From positions 1 through 64,000 of the forward strand of contig NZ_JAPWKF010000005.1 of the NCBI RefSeq assembly GCF_028283685.1: a stretch of 64,000 nucleotides of DNA, read 5' to 3'. The stretch is from Edaphobacter sp. (GTDB taxonomy: Bacteria > Acidobacteriota > Terriglobia > Terriglobales > Acidobacteriaceae). The position numbers were made by a program, and so were the translations under genes. Numbering within the stretch: the first letter of the stretch is position 1; every line of letters starts with the position of its first letter. Of the stretch, positions 37,801 through 46,158 are shown piece by piece. The notes below the pieces were generated by a model, which worked only from the letters and a program-made list of their open reading frames with translations, was not told the origin of the DNA and made no database searches.

Positions 37801-38678
37801 CTGTCGTAAATAGCGATATTCCAGTTACAAGCAGCATCGGTACCGCCAGCTATTATGCGATGCTGGCGAAGCTTGAGCGGCGCTACAAAAATGGGTTCAG
37901 TCTGTTGCAGTCATTCGCATGGGGCAGGAACTACACCACCGATGGCTTCCGGGGAAACACGACACTCCTGTTGTATCGGCCGCACCAGATTTATACGAGT
38001 GATGTTCGCTTCAACTACACGGTGACGCCGATCTATGAGTTGCCAATTGGGCGTGGAAAAGCATTGCTCAGGAATACAAGTCGCTTTGGCGATCTCATCG
38101 CCGGTGGCTGGACCGTGACGGGCTCATACCATTTCAACTCGGGTACTCCGATCGCACTGCCAACCAACAGCGCATTTTATCGCGGGGATGGATCTCCGAA
38201 TCGCAATGTGAAGCGTGGGCATACCGGGACGTACTTCGATACAACTGCCTTTGCGCCCTATCCAAACAAGAGCACGAGCTACGCAGACGTCCACAATCAG
38301 ACGAAGTATCCGGACTGGACCGGGATCGCCGGTTTGCCAGGTTATAGCTGGCAACCGGCCAGTTCCAGCGATTCAGCAAAGAACGGAGTCTATAACGATT
38401 TTGTTGTGCGAAACACGCTGTATCCAACCGCATTTGGGGACATTCGTAACCCTCCGGTAAACCAGCTCACGCTCGGAATCCGCAAGAACTTCAACTTCAC
38501 GGAAAATGTTCGCTTTCAGTTGCGCATGGATGCATTCAACGCTCTCAATCACCCGCAATTCGGTAATATCAGCGTCGATCCTACGAGCGCTTACTTCGGC
38601 AAGCTCAGTGGCAGTTCCACAATCTCGGCAATCAACCTGCCACGGCAAATCGAACTGGCAGGAAAGTTTTACTTCTAG
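34893..38678 (+). CDS. TonB-dependent receptor, Oar-like, long form
   Basis: Outer-membrane receptor of 1261 residues, the longest of the five here. A signal peptide ends near residue 35 (SPSVRAQ); the carboxypeptidase-regulatory domain (LAGRVTDPTSAIVPNAIVTV) is followed by a plug (LIDTTAAVSGTVLSTKQLQE) and a barrel ending ELAGKFYF. TTGGAGG lies 9 nt upstream of ATG 34893. It is divergent from the frameshifted winged-helix regulator and followed, past a terminator, by a GH50-like enzyme, which suggests a galactan-type ligand (inference). Confidence 0.93.
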   Translation: MQSNVFGNLNALLRISRFSLLVAIVFCLSPSVRAQESRASLAGRVTDPTSAIVPNAIVTVVSVGTGVSRTAKTNGAGEWSVRYLVPGHYTFYITSSGFKRADHGAIELQVGDQKTVDTQLEVGSNTESVDVSSEAPLIDTTAAVSGTVLSTKQLQEIPTQSHVPTLLVGLTPGGLVGNPAGGPRLWGNTNDSLVQVNGLGSVAGGGAGNNNYAVQYQLDGATNSTANGMVAFVPPQDAIQEFRILSNAYDASIGRQSGATLTMVSKSGTKAFHGSVYEYNQNPTLNAKTYGTPAPIGLHYNEYGGTFGGPVWIPHLYSGPNKKTFFFYSFDGIRQRQPSNVGYMTIPSEAERNGDFSQSFQVTSGQKYPIAVYDPLSIDANGNRQPFPNNKIPQSRISPFAKAILALMPLPDHPADTSVSSNTNNYTIRAIQDDKFATNSIRVDQAWNNANHSYVSINFNHFTEIAGNPFGGFAGDVLASLLQERREQIIALDHNIVLSNSLLLDVKYNVMHSYSALLSGGANYDPGTLGLSSLYISQMVTPSIPQVSGIANGAPNSLGTTLDQATEDTFHTIDGNLTQTYHNHTFKYGGEYLIQQQGEQTPGTPAGVLNFGSATNSTANYWTCQNPISNCPASVGNGSNIANFMLGMALSGSMPVNSEPFFSQHYRALYFQDDWRVTSKLTLNLGLRWDLQSGVTERHDKAVARYDPDYVQTGVTSVSQSNYASTLAGGSTSLGVKLLQAYRPNAGTFVTTGAYKYAGDTSTGTNPRTQYETRLYLFQPRVGFAYRVYPATVLRAGAGRFIQASFDEPIQTGFSQTTNYAATTDGYRTQANNILNPYPGGLQPITGNALAEQSNIGGTTSYLSPGYGRIYVDEASASLQQEVKSFLAEIGWTYAHSHNLALAVPTNRIPVDAYLAAFSPTFDSTGRPVDTLPGNTLVANPFHNVAGLPVTSSQYTSTTTVASQLLRPNPVVNSDIPVTSSIGTASYYAMLAKLERRYKNGFSLLQSFAWGRNYTTDGFRGNTTLLLYRPHQIYTSDVRFNYTVTPIYELPIGRGKALLRNTSRFGDLIAGGWTVTGSYHFNSGTPIALPTNSAFYRGDGSPNRNVKRGHTGTYFDTTAFAPYPNKSTSYADVHNQTKYPDWTGIAGLPGYSWQPASSSDSAKNGVYNDFVVRNTLYPTAFGDIRNPPVNQLTLGIRKNFNFTENVRFQLRMDAFNALNHPQFGNISVDPTSAYFGKLSGSSTISAINLPRQIELAGKFYF

Positions 38679-38683
38679 GAATA

Positions 38684-38712
38684 GAGAGGACGGTATCAGG
38701 TGCCGTCCTCTC
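38684..38712 (+). terminator. Rho-independent terminator after TonB receptor
   Basis: A perfect 10-bp stem GAGAGGACGG / CCGTCCTCTC with a 9-nt loop lies 5 nt after the receptor stop and is followed by CATTGTGTTT. It probably ends most receptor transcripts before the GH50-like gene. Confidence 0.65.
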
Positions 38713-38815
38713 ATTGTGTTTACACCAATGCAAGTCGCATGCTTCTGATTGGCTAAGCAGTAACTCGTGGTAGATCCATGAAAAGTCTTGTCTTTGACCG
38801 AGCTCTATAAAACAT

Positions 38816-40987
38816 ATGAAAGAAAGCCTTTGGTACAAAATGACCAAGCATGGGTTTTTTCCGATTCGCTCGGCTAAGAGAATGCTGCCCGGCGGCATTT
38901 TCTTAGCCGTTGTCTCACTCTTCGCTCCTCATTTATGTGGTCAGGCGGGACAGACGTTGTCTCACTCCAGTACCAAATCGGAGCAAAAAGAAATAATGCC
39001 CATCTCCGTAGAAAGTGCCGATCTTACCGCGACTGGTTCCGCAAGGATTCATCGTGCAGGAGAGGAGGTTCATCTTGAGATTGATGATCCTGAACATGAC
39101 TCTGCGCTTGAGGTAAAACCACGAGAGGGAGAATGGGACCTCTCACCCTGGAGCACTCTCGCCGTCGATGTCAAAAACCTTTCGCTAAACCGGCAAATGC
39201 GTTTAGTCATGATTCTCTCGGCTGCCACGGATGGCCCCAAGGACAAGCAATGGACGGTTGGGATTGCACTGAACCCACATGAGTCCCGGACTATGCGTAT
39301 GCCACTTCCTCATGAATGGCAATTCAAGGCGCCCGACGGTCTTCCTGGAGTGAAAACAATCAATACCGAGAAGATAAGGCGCATCCAGTTTCTTATTCAA
39401 TGGCCATTTGAGAGTGCGACCAAAGGGCTCCTTGACTGCACCGTCTCGCATCTTCGTGTGGAGGGACGATTGCAAAAGGTTGCGCCGCTAAGCAAGGCCG
39501 CGTATCTTCCGTTCATCGATCGATACGGACAGTTCATACATGCTGACTGGCCGTCGAAGGTTCACACCGATGCTGATCTCCGTGCTAACTACATCAGCGA
39601 ATCGAAGGAGCTCAAAGCCTTACGCCGTCCTCGTGGCTGGGATCAATATGGTGGCTGGGCCGCCGGGCCGCAGTTGAAGGCGACCGGAAGTTTCCGCACG
39701 GAAAGGTACAGGGGCAAATGGTATTTTGTCGATCCTGCTGGCCATCTGTTCTTCTCTCAAGCTGTGGATGTGGCTGGCGGTGTGAACGATAGTCTGCGCG
39801 CGGGGGCCAACAGCACGGATTGGTTTGATGCTCCTCTCGGCGAAGAAAATCACTATGACGCTGTGGGCGCAAACCTGCGCGTGAAATATGGTCGTGATGA
39901 TTATAAAAATGACTATGAGAGGAATCTCGCAAGACGCCTGACTGCATGGGGCTTCAACTCTCTAGGCGACTGGAGCTCTGCCGATCTGATGTCGCTCGGA
40001 GCGATTCCATACACGCTTCAACTTACGGACTACGACGATAAGATGCCGAAGATCGGTAGTTCAAAGCTGAAGTTCTATGATGTCTTTGACCCCCGGTACA
40101 TCAACAAGATGAAGAACCTCCTTGCGGAAAGAGCAGCTTCTGACCCGCTGGTACGTAAGTCTCTGACCGACCCAATGTGCATTGGCTATTTCATCGACAA
40201 CGAGTTGAACTTTGGGAACCGCGGTCCTCTGATCTTGATAGCCGAGATTCTCAAGACTCCAAGCTCCCAGGCAATCAAACAAGAACTCGCCAGTGACTTG
40301 AAGCTTAAATATGCGACCGTGAACCGGTTGAATGCTGCATGGCACACCTCCTACAAGAGTTGGCCAGATTTTCTGGAGGCCACCACAGTCCCATCGTCGG
40401 ACCAGTTCAGCGCAGATTCTGAAGTATTCTTTCAGCGGGTATTGGACCAATACTTTAAATTAGCGAGGGATTCCATTAAGTCCGTAGCCCCGAATCGGCT
40501 GTATCTCGGAGCTCGTTTTATCAGTACAGATGCTGTACGCCCACGACTTTATGAAGCCTGCAGCAAGTATTGTGATGTCCTGTCGGTGAACATCTATGCC
40601 CACAGTGTCGCCAACTTTCCAGCAGATCACTTCCCGGATATGCCCGTATTGGTGACGGAGTTCCAGTTCGGCGAGCTTCAGCGTGGAATGTTCAGTCCAA
40701 GTCTCTGCCAGGCGGGAACGACTCCAGAGGACAGGGCTTTAGCGTATAAGCGCTTTGTCCAGGGTGCATTGGTTCACCCCAACATCGTGGGCACCCAATG
40801 GTTCCAGTATCGGGACCAGCCGCTAACCGGCAGGGGAGATGGAGAGAATTACCAGATTGGATTTGTCGACGTTACAGATACTCCTTATCGAGAGATGACA
40901 TCGGCTTCGCGCGAAATAGGAGCCGCAATGTACCGTTATCGACAGGCAGGAAAGTTAGCTGATTCCATGGATGGTAACGATAAGTAA
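38816..40987 (+). CDS. GH50-like glycoside hydrolase (beta-agarase/beta-galactosidase type)
   Basis: Exported 723-residue glycosidase-like protein. An N-terminal hydrophobic stretch (GGIFLAVVSLFAPHLCGQAG) serves as signal, then a carbohydrate-binding-like beta-domain (about 55-225) and a TIM-barrel. GH50-type landmarks: GKWYFVDPAGHLFFS, WGFNSLGDWS, IGYFIDNELNFG (probable acid/base Glu near 463), PVLVTEFQFGELQRG (probable nucleophile Glu near 615) and GTQWFQYRDQPLTGR. Characterised GH50 enzymes cut agarose or related beta-galactans; soil acidobacteria more likely use another galactan, so substrate is open. ATG 38816 lacks a clear ribosome site; ATG 38840 is an alternative. Confidence 0.78.
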   Translation: MKESLWYKMTKHGFFPIRSAKRMLPGGIFLAVVSLFAPHLCGQAGQTLSHSSTKSEQKEIMPISVESADLTATGSARIHRAGEEVHLEIDDPEHDSALEVKPREGEWDLSPWSTLAVDVKNLSLNRQMRLVMILSAATDGPKDKQWTVGIALNPHESRTMRMPLPHEWQFKAPDGLPGVKTINTEKIRRIQFLIQWPFESATKGLLDCTVSHLRVEGRLQKVAPLSKAAYLPFIDRYGQFIHADWPSKVHTDADLRANYISESKELKALRRPRGWDQYGGWAAGPQLKATGSFRTERYRGKWYFVDPAGHLFFSQAVDVAGGVNDSLRAGANSTDWFDAPLGEENHYDAVGANLRVKYGRDDYKNDYERNLARRLTAWGFNSLGDWSSADLMSLGAIPYTLQLTDYDDKMPKIGSSKLKFYDVFDPRYINKMKNLLAERAASDPLVRKSLTDPMCIGYFIDNELNFGNRGPLILIAEILKTPSSQAIKQELASDLKLKYATVNRLNAAWHTSYKSWPDFLEATTVPSSDQFSADSEVFFQRVLDQYFKLARDSIKSVAPNRLYLGARFISTDAVRPRLYEACSKYCDVLSVNIYAHSVANFPADHFPDMPVLVTEFQFGELQRGMFSPSLCQAGTTPEDRALAYKRFVQGALVHPNIVGTQWFQYRDQPLTGRGDGENYQIGFVDVTDTPYREMTSASREIGAAMYRYRQAGKLADSMDGNDK

Positions 40988-41222
40988 AGTGGGCTCGGGC
41001 TTCGAGGGGAGAACAATAACCCCACAGACTCCGCAGAATTGATATGGTCACTCGATATCAAGGCAACACGCTCTAGGACCTGGATGATCCATGTGCGGGC
41101 GTTATTGTTTGATCGCCAGGCGATTGAGTTCAAGTGCATATCTTGGACCACTTAGCCTGCTAAATGGGGCAATCGGGAGTATGGAAAGTTGGGAAAGGTA
41201 GAGGTAAGTTGTCGAACTTATA

Positions 41223-41299
41223 TGGTAGGCACGAGCGGATTCGAACCGCTGACCTCTACCGTGTCAAGGTAGCGCTCTAACCAACTGAGCTACGCGCCT
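41223..41299 (-). tRNA. tRNA-Val (GAC)
   Basis: Read on the minus strand from 41299: acceptor AGGCGCG pairs with CGTGCCT (one G-T pair), D-arm GCTC...GAGC, anticodon stem CTACC/GGTAG with loop TTGACAC (anticodon GAC), T-arm AGCGG TTCGAAT CCGCT, discriminator A, and an encoded CCA (41223-41225). All arms fold normally. Confidence 0.97.
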
Positions 41300-41831
41300 G
41301 CATTGTTTCAAGACCTTAGTCCAAATCACTGATTCCAAAAGGGCGGCTGACTTTCCACACTTTCTCTAGAATCGTCCCCTTCCATTGAATATTTCCAATT
41401 TCCGGGTGAATTCGGTGACTAAACGGCGACTATGGGGATCGCCGAGGAGTCTTGGGTACAGACCGCGAACACTGTCACGGCCCTCATTGATTGTAGCAAA
41501 GAATCCAGTTACGCCAAATGACGCGCCGACACGTTTCCTCTGGCGTCTCGTAGCAATCGGGCCTCTCCATGAGAGGTGATCTGGCGAATGAGTGGCGACC
41601 CTACTTTCACATGACGTTCGAGGCGGCAGGTCCCTCGGTGCTACGCCAAGATCTTCTGCGCCAAAGCCGGGATCTGCAACGCTGTTGGAAGCTGCCCGTT
41701 CACGATGGACGACCTTGCTGCTGCTGGTGATGTTCGTCGCCGCTATATCGAAGCTCTGCGCTAGGCGGATCAGGAAAACTACACCTTGGTGCTGGCTTTC
41801 GGGCGTAGCCGAGAAAACGGGGCGTGGAACT
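41300..41831. other. Gene-poor stretch beside tRNA-Val
   Basis: 532 bases between the tRNA 5' end and the aroE-like stop codon. Open frames exist on both strands, but none has a ribosome site or recognisable motif. It may be remnants of an element once integrated near the tRNA, or just degraded sequence. No repeat of the tRNA 3' end (attachment site) was seen elsewhere in the window. Confidence 0.35.
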
Positions 41832-42716
41832 CTAAGAGGCCCGCGAGATGCGAAAGATATCTTCCAGCTTCGAGCGCATGACGGACGCATCGACAGCTTC
41901 TCCCATCCAGTGCTCAATGCTTGCCACGCCCTGATAAACCAGCATGCCAAGTCCATCAAGAGTGACACACCCGCGTTCCGAGGCTGCCTGTAGCAGCGCT
42001 GTATGTGGAGGATTGGGGATAACATCGGCTACGATCATGCCGGGCCGCAGACTCTCCAAAACAACATTCGGCATCGCGCTCGTGTCGGGGTAAAAACCGA
42101 TCGAAGTTGCGTTGACTAGAATATCCGTATCCGCGGGAAGGGCAAACGCCTTATCCCACCCAAGTCCCTCTGCGGTTGTTTTCGTGTTGTCGGCAACGAG
42201 CTTTGCCACTTCTTCTGCTCGTGCACGGTTTCGATTCACAAGAGTGAGATGGCTTGCGCCCGCCAGGGCGAGTTCCACTGCAATTGCGCGTGCAGCGCCA
42301 CCAGCCCCCAGAAGAACAAATCTCTTTCCAGCGGGATCGGTAAGATGCCGCAGCGATTTCAGGAAGCCGATACCATCGGTATTTTCTCCAATCAACTTAT
42401 CGTCACGAATCACAACGCAATTCACCGCCCCGATAAGCGAGGCCGAGCGTCCAAGGCCGGAAAGCAACGGAATGATCGCCTGTTTGTGCGGAATGGAGCA
42501 ATTGAAGCCGATCCATCCAAGCGCCTGCACGCCCCGCACAGCATCCGCAAGCTCTGCCGCCGATACTTCGCAGTTGATATAGCGAGCATGCAACTTGTGG
42601 TGCTGATAGGCGGCTTCGATCATGGCAACCGTGGGATTTTGCCGTGCCGGTGTCGAGAGTGAGCCGGTGAGGCGGGGTAAGAAATCGAGCTTCAGGGAAT
42701 CTGGTAATGCGTCCAT
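41832..42716 (-). CDS. Shikimate dehydrogenase-like NADP oxidoreductase
   Basis: AroE-family enzyme of 294 residues. Present: CSIPHKQAIIPLL (catalytic Lys), GENTDGIGFLKSL (catalytic Asp), VLLGAGGAARAIAVELA (Rossmann loop), VNRNRARAEE (NADP-binding) and LDGLGMLVYQGVASIEHW. At the N-terminus the substrate-binding HSxSP motif of standard AroE is replaced by STPARQNPTVAM, a feature of AroE-like paralogues, so the substrate may be quinate or another hydroxylated ring acid instead of 3-dehydroshikimate. GGAG precedes ATG 42716. It is divergent from a sugar operon with which it shares a palindromic operator region. Confidence 0.85.
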   Translation of the reverse strand: MDALPDSLKLDFLPRLTGSLSTPARQNPTVAMIEAAYQHHKLHARYINCEVSAAELADAVRGVQALGWIGFNCSIPHKQAIIPLLSGLGRSASLIGAVNCVVIRDDKLIGENTDGIGFLKSLRHLTDPAGKRFVLLGAGGAARAIAVELALAGASHLTLVNRNRARAEEVAKLVADNTKTTAEGLGWDKAFALPADTDILVNATSIGFYPDTSAMPNVVLESLRPGMIVADVIPNPPHTALLQAASERGCVTLDGLGMLVYQGVASIEHWMGEAVDASVMRSKLEDIFRISRAS

Positions 42717-42781
42717 GGTCCGTTATCTCCACGAGTGTGCTGCCCGTGAGGACGAGTCTAACAATCGAAATTCGCTAAATA

Positions 42782-42829
42782 GACATGTCAATAAAACAAT
42801 TGACATGTCTTAGTTGGAGGGCCTATCTA
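42782..42829. promoter_or_regulatory. Paired GACATGTC operators overlapping divergent -35 boxes
   Basis: Two copies of the self-palindrome GACATGTC (42782-42789 and 42802-42809) lie in a larger inverted repeat, GACATGTCAAT / ATTGACATGTC, with a 6-nt spacer and 20 bp centre to centre. TTGACA (42800-42805) in the right copy is a perfect -35 with an 18-bp spacer to TATCTA (42824-42829) toward the kinase gene. The left copy gives TTGACA on the minus strand toward the aroE-like gene. Two helical turns fit a dimer-of-dimers or looping repressor; the GntR/LacI hybrid encoded at 44968 is the obvious candidate. Confidence 0.72.
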
Positions 42830-42884
42830 TTGGCTGTTCCTGGGATCGTGAAGCTATTGCCAGGCAGGATGGGATCGAGCACAG

Positions 42885-43874
42885 ATGAAGACTGCACTCT
42901 GCCTCGCCGGGATTGGCGAAATCCTCATGGATCGATTTGAAGATGGGGAAGTAACGATGGGGGGAGCTCCCTTCAACCTCACGTTTCAACTCCATCAACT
43001 GCTGATGCTTTCTGGTTATGGAGAAGCCGTCATGGTCAGCCGAGTCGGCAGCGATGCCTGGGGCCAGCACATCCTAAAGCGTATCCAGGATGCACGCATG
43101 AGTGCAGAGTTCGTGCAGATTGATCCGGTGCGCGCCACGGGATCGGCCAATGTGTTTGCGCATAACGGTGGTGCCGGGTTTGAGATCGTGCCCCACGTTG
43201 CATGGGACGCAATCGAAAGGACGGATGCGCTACAGCAGTTGGCACGTCGCTGCGATGCGGTTGTCTTCGGCAGCCTTGCGCAACGTTCGGAGCCTTCTCG
43301 CGAAACAATCCAAAGCTTTGTCGCTCAGGTGAACGGGCCCCGACTGTACGACGTGAATCTGCGACGCAACACGACCGATGGAGTGGCGGGCTACTCGGTC
43401 GAGATCATCGAGCGATGCCTGGAGCTTGCGACCATCCTGAAGATGAACGATACGGAGCTGGAAGAGGTTGCCAGTATGCTGGCGGTCAAAAGTGACCTGT
43501 CGCCGGGCGAAGAGCGTATCTGGAGTCTGGTGGCTGCACTGTGCGGTAAGTACAAACTCGACATGGTGGCCATTACCCGGGGGGAGCGCGGCGCGTTGCT
43601 CATGCGGGGTGGCGAAAGGTTGAGGCTCGCCGATTCCTCACTGCCGCAGGATCAGGTGCATCCTGTTGGAGCTGGGGATGCATTCTCTGCGGGGCTTCTG
43701 TTTGGCGTCGTGGCCGGATGGGACCTGTCCAGATGCTCGGAGCTGGCTGAGACCCTCTCGAGCTGGGTGGTGACGCATACCTCCGCGACTCCGGTCTTTA
43801 CGCCAGAGATTGCGGAAAGGATCCAGGGCATCCTTGCCAAGACCCAGGCAGAGCTGTTGGCAGGTGCCCGGTGA
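42885..43874 (+). CDS. PfkB-family sugar kinase (fructokinase-like)
   Basis: Cytoplasmic ATP-dependent sugar kinase of 329 residues. It begins ALCLAGIGEILMDRF and has the N-terminal GGAPFNLTFQL glycine motif and the C-terminal signature HPVGAGDAFSAGLLFG with catalytic Asp near 265. It fits the fructokinase/ketohexose branch, but the sugar is not fixed by sequence. It heads a tightly packed operon: the mutarotase-like gene starts inside its stop (GTGA overlap). The ribosome site is weak. Confidence 0.88.
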   Translation: MKTALCLAGIGEILMDRFEDGEVTMGGAPFNLTFQLHQLLMLSGYGEAVMVSRVGSDAWGQHILKRIQDARMSAEFVQIDPVRATGSANVFAHNGGAGFEIVPHVAWDAIERTDALQQLARRCDAVVFGSLAQRSEPSRETIQSFVAQVNGPRLYDVNLRRNTTDGVAGYSVEIIERCLELATILKMNDTELEEVASMLAVKSDLSPGEERIWSLVAALCGKYKLDMVAITRGERGALLMRGGERLRLADSSLPQDQVHPVGAGDAFSAGLLFGVVAGWDLSRCSELAETLSSWVVTHTSATPVFTPEIAERIQGILAKTQAELLAGAR

Positions 43875-44971
43875 AGAAGACCTCGTACTTGAATCGTCGT
43901 GCCGTCGAACTGGAAGATGACACTCTGGTCGTGACTCTAACGGAAGAAGGTGGACACATTGCCTCGATTCGCCATAAGGCGACCGGCGTGGATCCCATGT
44001 GGGCACCGACCTGGCCTTCCATCGAGCCCTCAGAGTTCAACGGCGAAAAGTATCCTGGCTTTGGCGGTAGTAACGAAGCGCGCCTCGTTGCCGGCATGCT
44101 CGGTCATATGATCTGTCTGGATCTCTTCGGTGCTCCTACACCAGAGGAGGCAGCTGCAGGCATGCCGGTGCATGGTGAAGCAGCCACGGCCCGTTATGAT
44201 GTCGAAGCGAGCGATGGCGGCGTGGTACTGGACACATCGCTGCCCCTGGCAGAGATGCGATTTACTCGCAAAGTACGTCTGGCATCGCAGGGGGTGGTCT
44301 CGATCTGTGAAGCAGTGGAGAATCTCTCCTGCACGGACAGGCCGATCGCCTGGACGCAGCATGTGACGCTGGGCAAGCCATTTCTGGAGCCAGGCTTGAC
44401 GCAGTTTCTCCTGTCGGCGAAGAGTTCGCGTGTCATCGGTGCGCAGTTCAATGAAGGCCTGGGGCTTTGCGTTCCGGATGCAGACTTTGATTGGCCCCAC
44501 GCGCCACGGCGCGACAGCGGCGAAGACGATCTAAGCATCCTGACCTCGGAGCCGCACTCCGGCGGAATGACGGCGCATCAGATGGATCGTGCCAGGCAGC
44601 ATGCCTATTTTGTCGCATGGTCGCCATCCTCCAGGATTTTGATCGGCTATGTCTGGCGGCGCGAGGACTTCCCCTGGCTTGCACGGTGGGAGGAAAACCA
44701 TCTGCGCTCGTGGGCGCCCTGGAATGGTGAGGGATTTGCATTGGGGCTGGAGTTTGGTGTGTCCCCGTTCGTAGAGAACCGGCGCGAGATCGTGCAGCGC
44801 GCCACGATGTTCGACACGCCAACCTTCCGCTGGCTCGGAGCCAGAGCCACCTATAGCGCGCACTATTGTGCATTCGTCCGCGCGGCTGACGCGCTTCCCA
44901 GCGCCGTCGAGTGGGACGGAGCTACGAATGTGACGCTTCGTTTCGAGGACAGTGAAGAGCATTCGCTATGA
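43871..44971 (+). CDS. Galactose-mutarotase-like protein
   Basis: 366-residue protein with the all-beta supersandwich of aldose epimerase-like proteins (VVTLTEEGGHIASIRHKATG at the start; VSICEAVENLSCTDRPIAWT; TQHVTLGKPFLEP, with a His in an active-site-like position). Such proteins interconvert sugar anomers or bind oligosaccharides. GTG 43871 overlaps the kinase stop by 4 nt and its own stop overlaps the next gene by 4 nt (ATGA), which indicates coupled translation. The substrate is presumably the sugar handled by the adjacent kinase and transporter. Confidence 0.7.
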   Translation: MKKTSYLNRRAVELEDDTLVVTLTEEGGHIASIRHKATGVDPMWAPTWPSIEPSEFNGEKYPGFGGSNEARLVAGMLGHMICLDLFGAPTPEEAAAGMPVHGEAATARYDVEASDGGVVLDTSLPLAEMRFTRKVRLASQGVVSICEAVENLSCTDRPIAWTQHVTLGKPFLEPGLTQFLLSAKSSRVIGAQFNEGLGLCVPDADFDWPHAPRRDSGEDDLSILTSEPHSGGMTAHQMDRARQHAYFVAWSPSSRILIGYVWRREDFPWLARWEENHLRSWAPWNGEGFALGLEFGVSPFVENRREIVQRATMFDTPTFRWLGARATYSAHYCAFVRAADALPSAVEWDGATNVTLRFEDSEEHSL

Positions 44972-46101
44972 GCAGCGATCTTATCCAACCGAAGTATCGT
45001 CAGATCTACGATCTGCTACGTGACGCCATCGAAAGCGGGCGGTATTTGCCTGGATCGCGTCTGCCCAGCGAAGCCGATCTCGCGAATCAGCATGAGACAT
45101 CGCGCATAACGGTGGCCCGGGCTTTTCAGGAACTGCACATGAAAGGCTACGTAGAGCGTCGCGTCGGCGACGGAACGTATGTTCGTTCCGCAGAGGCCCA
45201 GCAGGAGCTAAGCTTTGGCCTGCTGATACCCGACCTGGGACGCACGGAGATCTTTGAGCCGATCTGCAGTGGAATGGCGCAGACGCAACGGGCCTCGAGG
45301 CACTTCTCGCTGGTGTGGGGCGGCAGCCTTGGCCCGCACTCTGCTTCAGAGATACAGGCAGAGAATCTTTGCCAGCGCTTTCTTGAACTCGGTGTATCCG
45401 GTGTCTTCTTTGCGCCCTTTGAGATTACGAAGGCCCGCAACGAAGTCAACCAACGGATCGTAGAGGCTTTCGACAAAGCCGGAATTCCCGTGGTCCTGCT
45501 TGACCGTGATCTTGAAGCGTATCCCAGGAGAAGCCGGTACGACCTTGTCGGTATCGATAACAGGCGTGCTGGGTACATGCTGACGCAGCACCTGTTGGAG
45601 CAGGGATGCACGCGGATCTTTTTTCTCGCGCGCCCTGGTTCTGCCTCCACAGTAGACGCACGCATCATGGGATATCGCGATGCGCTCTTCCAATATGGCT
45701 TGCAATGCAGTGTGGACGACGTCAAGTCGATGGATCCTGGTGACAAAGAAGCGATCGCAACCATCATGCGCCATGAAAAGCCGCAGGCTATCATCTGTGC
45801 GAATGACGTCACGGCAATGCGCCTGATGCAATCACTGGCCGCAAATGCTTATACCGTTCCCGACGATCTCCTGGTCGCGAGCTTCGACGATGTGAAGCAC
45901 GCTGAGCTCCTCGTCGTACCGCTTACGACGATCCACCAGCCATGCATGGAGATTGGGGCAGAAGCCATTGCCGCGATGCTGGAGCGTGTCGCGCGTCCAG
46001 AACTACCGGCGCGCGATATCCTGCTCGATTTCAGCCTCGTCTCCCGCATGTCTACAGCACGAACGAACGCTTCGTCCTCGCGCAAGAAAATTTCGCGCTA
46101 G
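44968..46101 (+). CDS. GntR/LacI hybrid transcriptional regulator
   Basis: 377-residue repressor-like protein. The GntR winged helix (about 5-72: LLRDAIESGRYLPGSRLPSE, ITVARAFQELHMKGYVERR, GDGTYV) is joined to a LacI/periplasmic-binding sugar sensor domain (about 85-365: ISFGLLIPDLGR-like start, GVFFAPFEITKARNEV, VVLLDRDLEAYPRR, DLVGIDNRRAGYMLTQHLLE, LLVASFDDVKHAELL). It is translated with the preceding gene (ATGA overlap). It probably binds the GACATGTC pair at 42782-42809 and is released by a sugar. Confidence 0.92.
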   Translation: MSSDLIQPKYRQIYDLLRDAIESGRYLPGSRLPSEADLANQHETSRITVARAFQELHMKGYVERRVGDGTYVRSAEAQQELSFGLLIPDLGRTEIFEPICSGMAQTQRASRHFSLVWGGSLGPHSASEIQAENLCQRFLELGVSGVFFAPFEITKARNEVNQRIVEAFDKAGIPVVLLDRDLEAYPRRSRYDLVGIDNRRAGYMLTQHLLEQGCTRIFFLARPGSASTVDARIMGYRDALFQYGLQCSVDDVKSMDPGDKEAIATIMRHEKPQAIICANDVTAMRLMQSLAANAYTVPDDLLVASFDDVKHAELLVVPLTTIHQPCMEIGAEAIAAMLERVARPELPARDILLDFSLVSRMSTARTNASSSRKKISR

Positions 46102-46158
46102 CAAGGCCAGCAACTGTGCCCCTCGCGGGCTAAACATTTTCATCTTAGGAACACCTCA

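Noticed and set aside
41223..41831. Possible integrated element at tRNA-Val
   Set aside because: No integrase, no duplicated tRNA 3' end and no phage genes were found nearby in the window.
41366..42025. 219-codon frame on the minus strand beside tRNA-Val
   Set aside because: It overlaps the end of the aroE-like gene, starts inside it, and shows no family motif; treated as non-coding.
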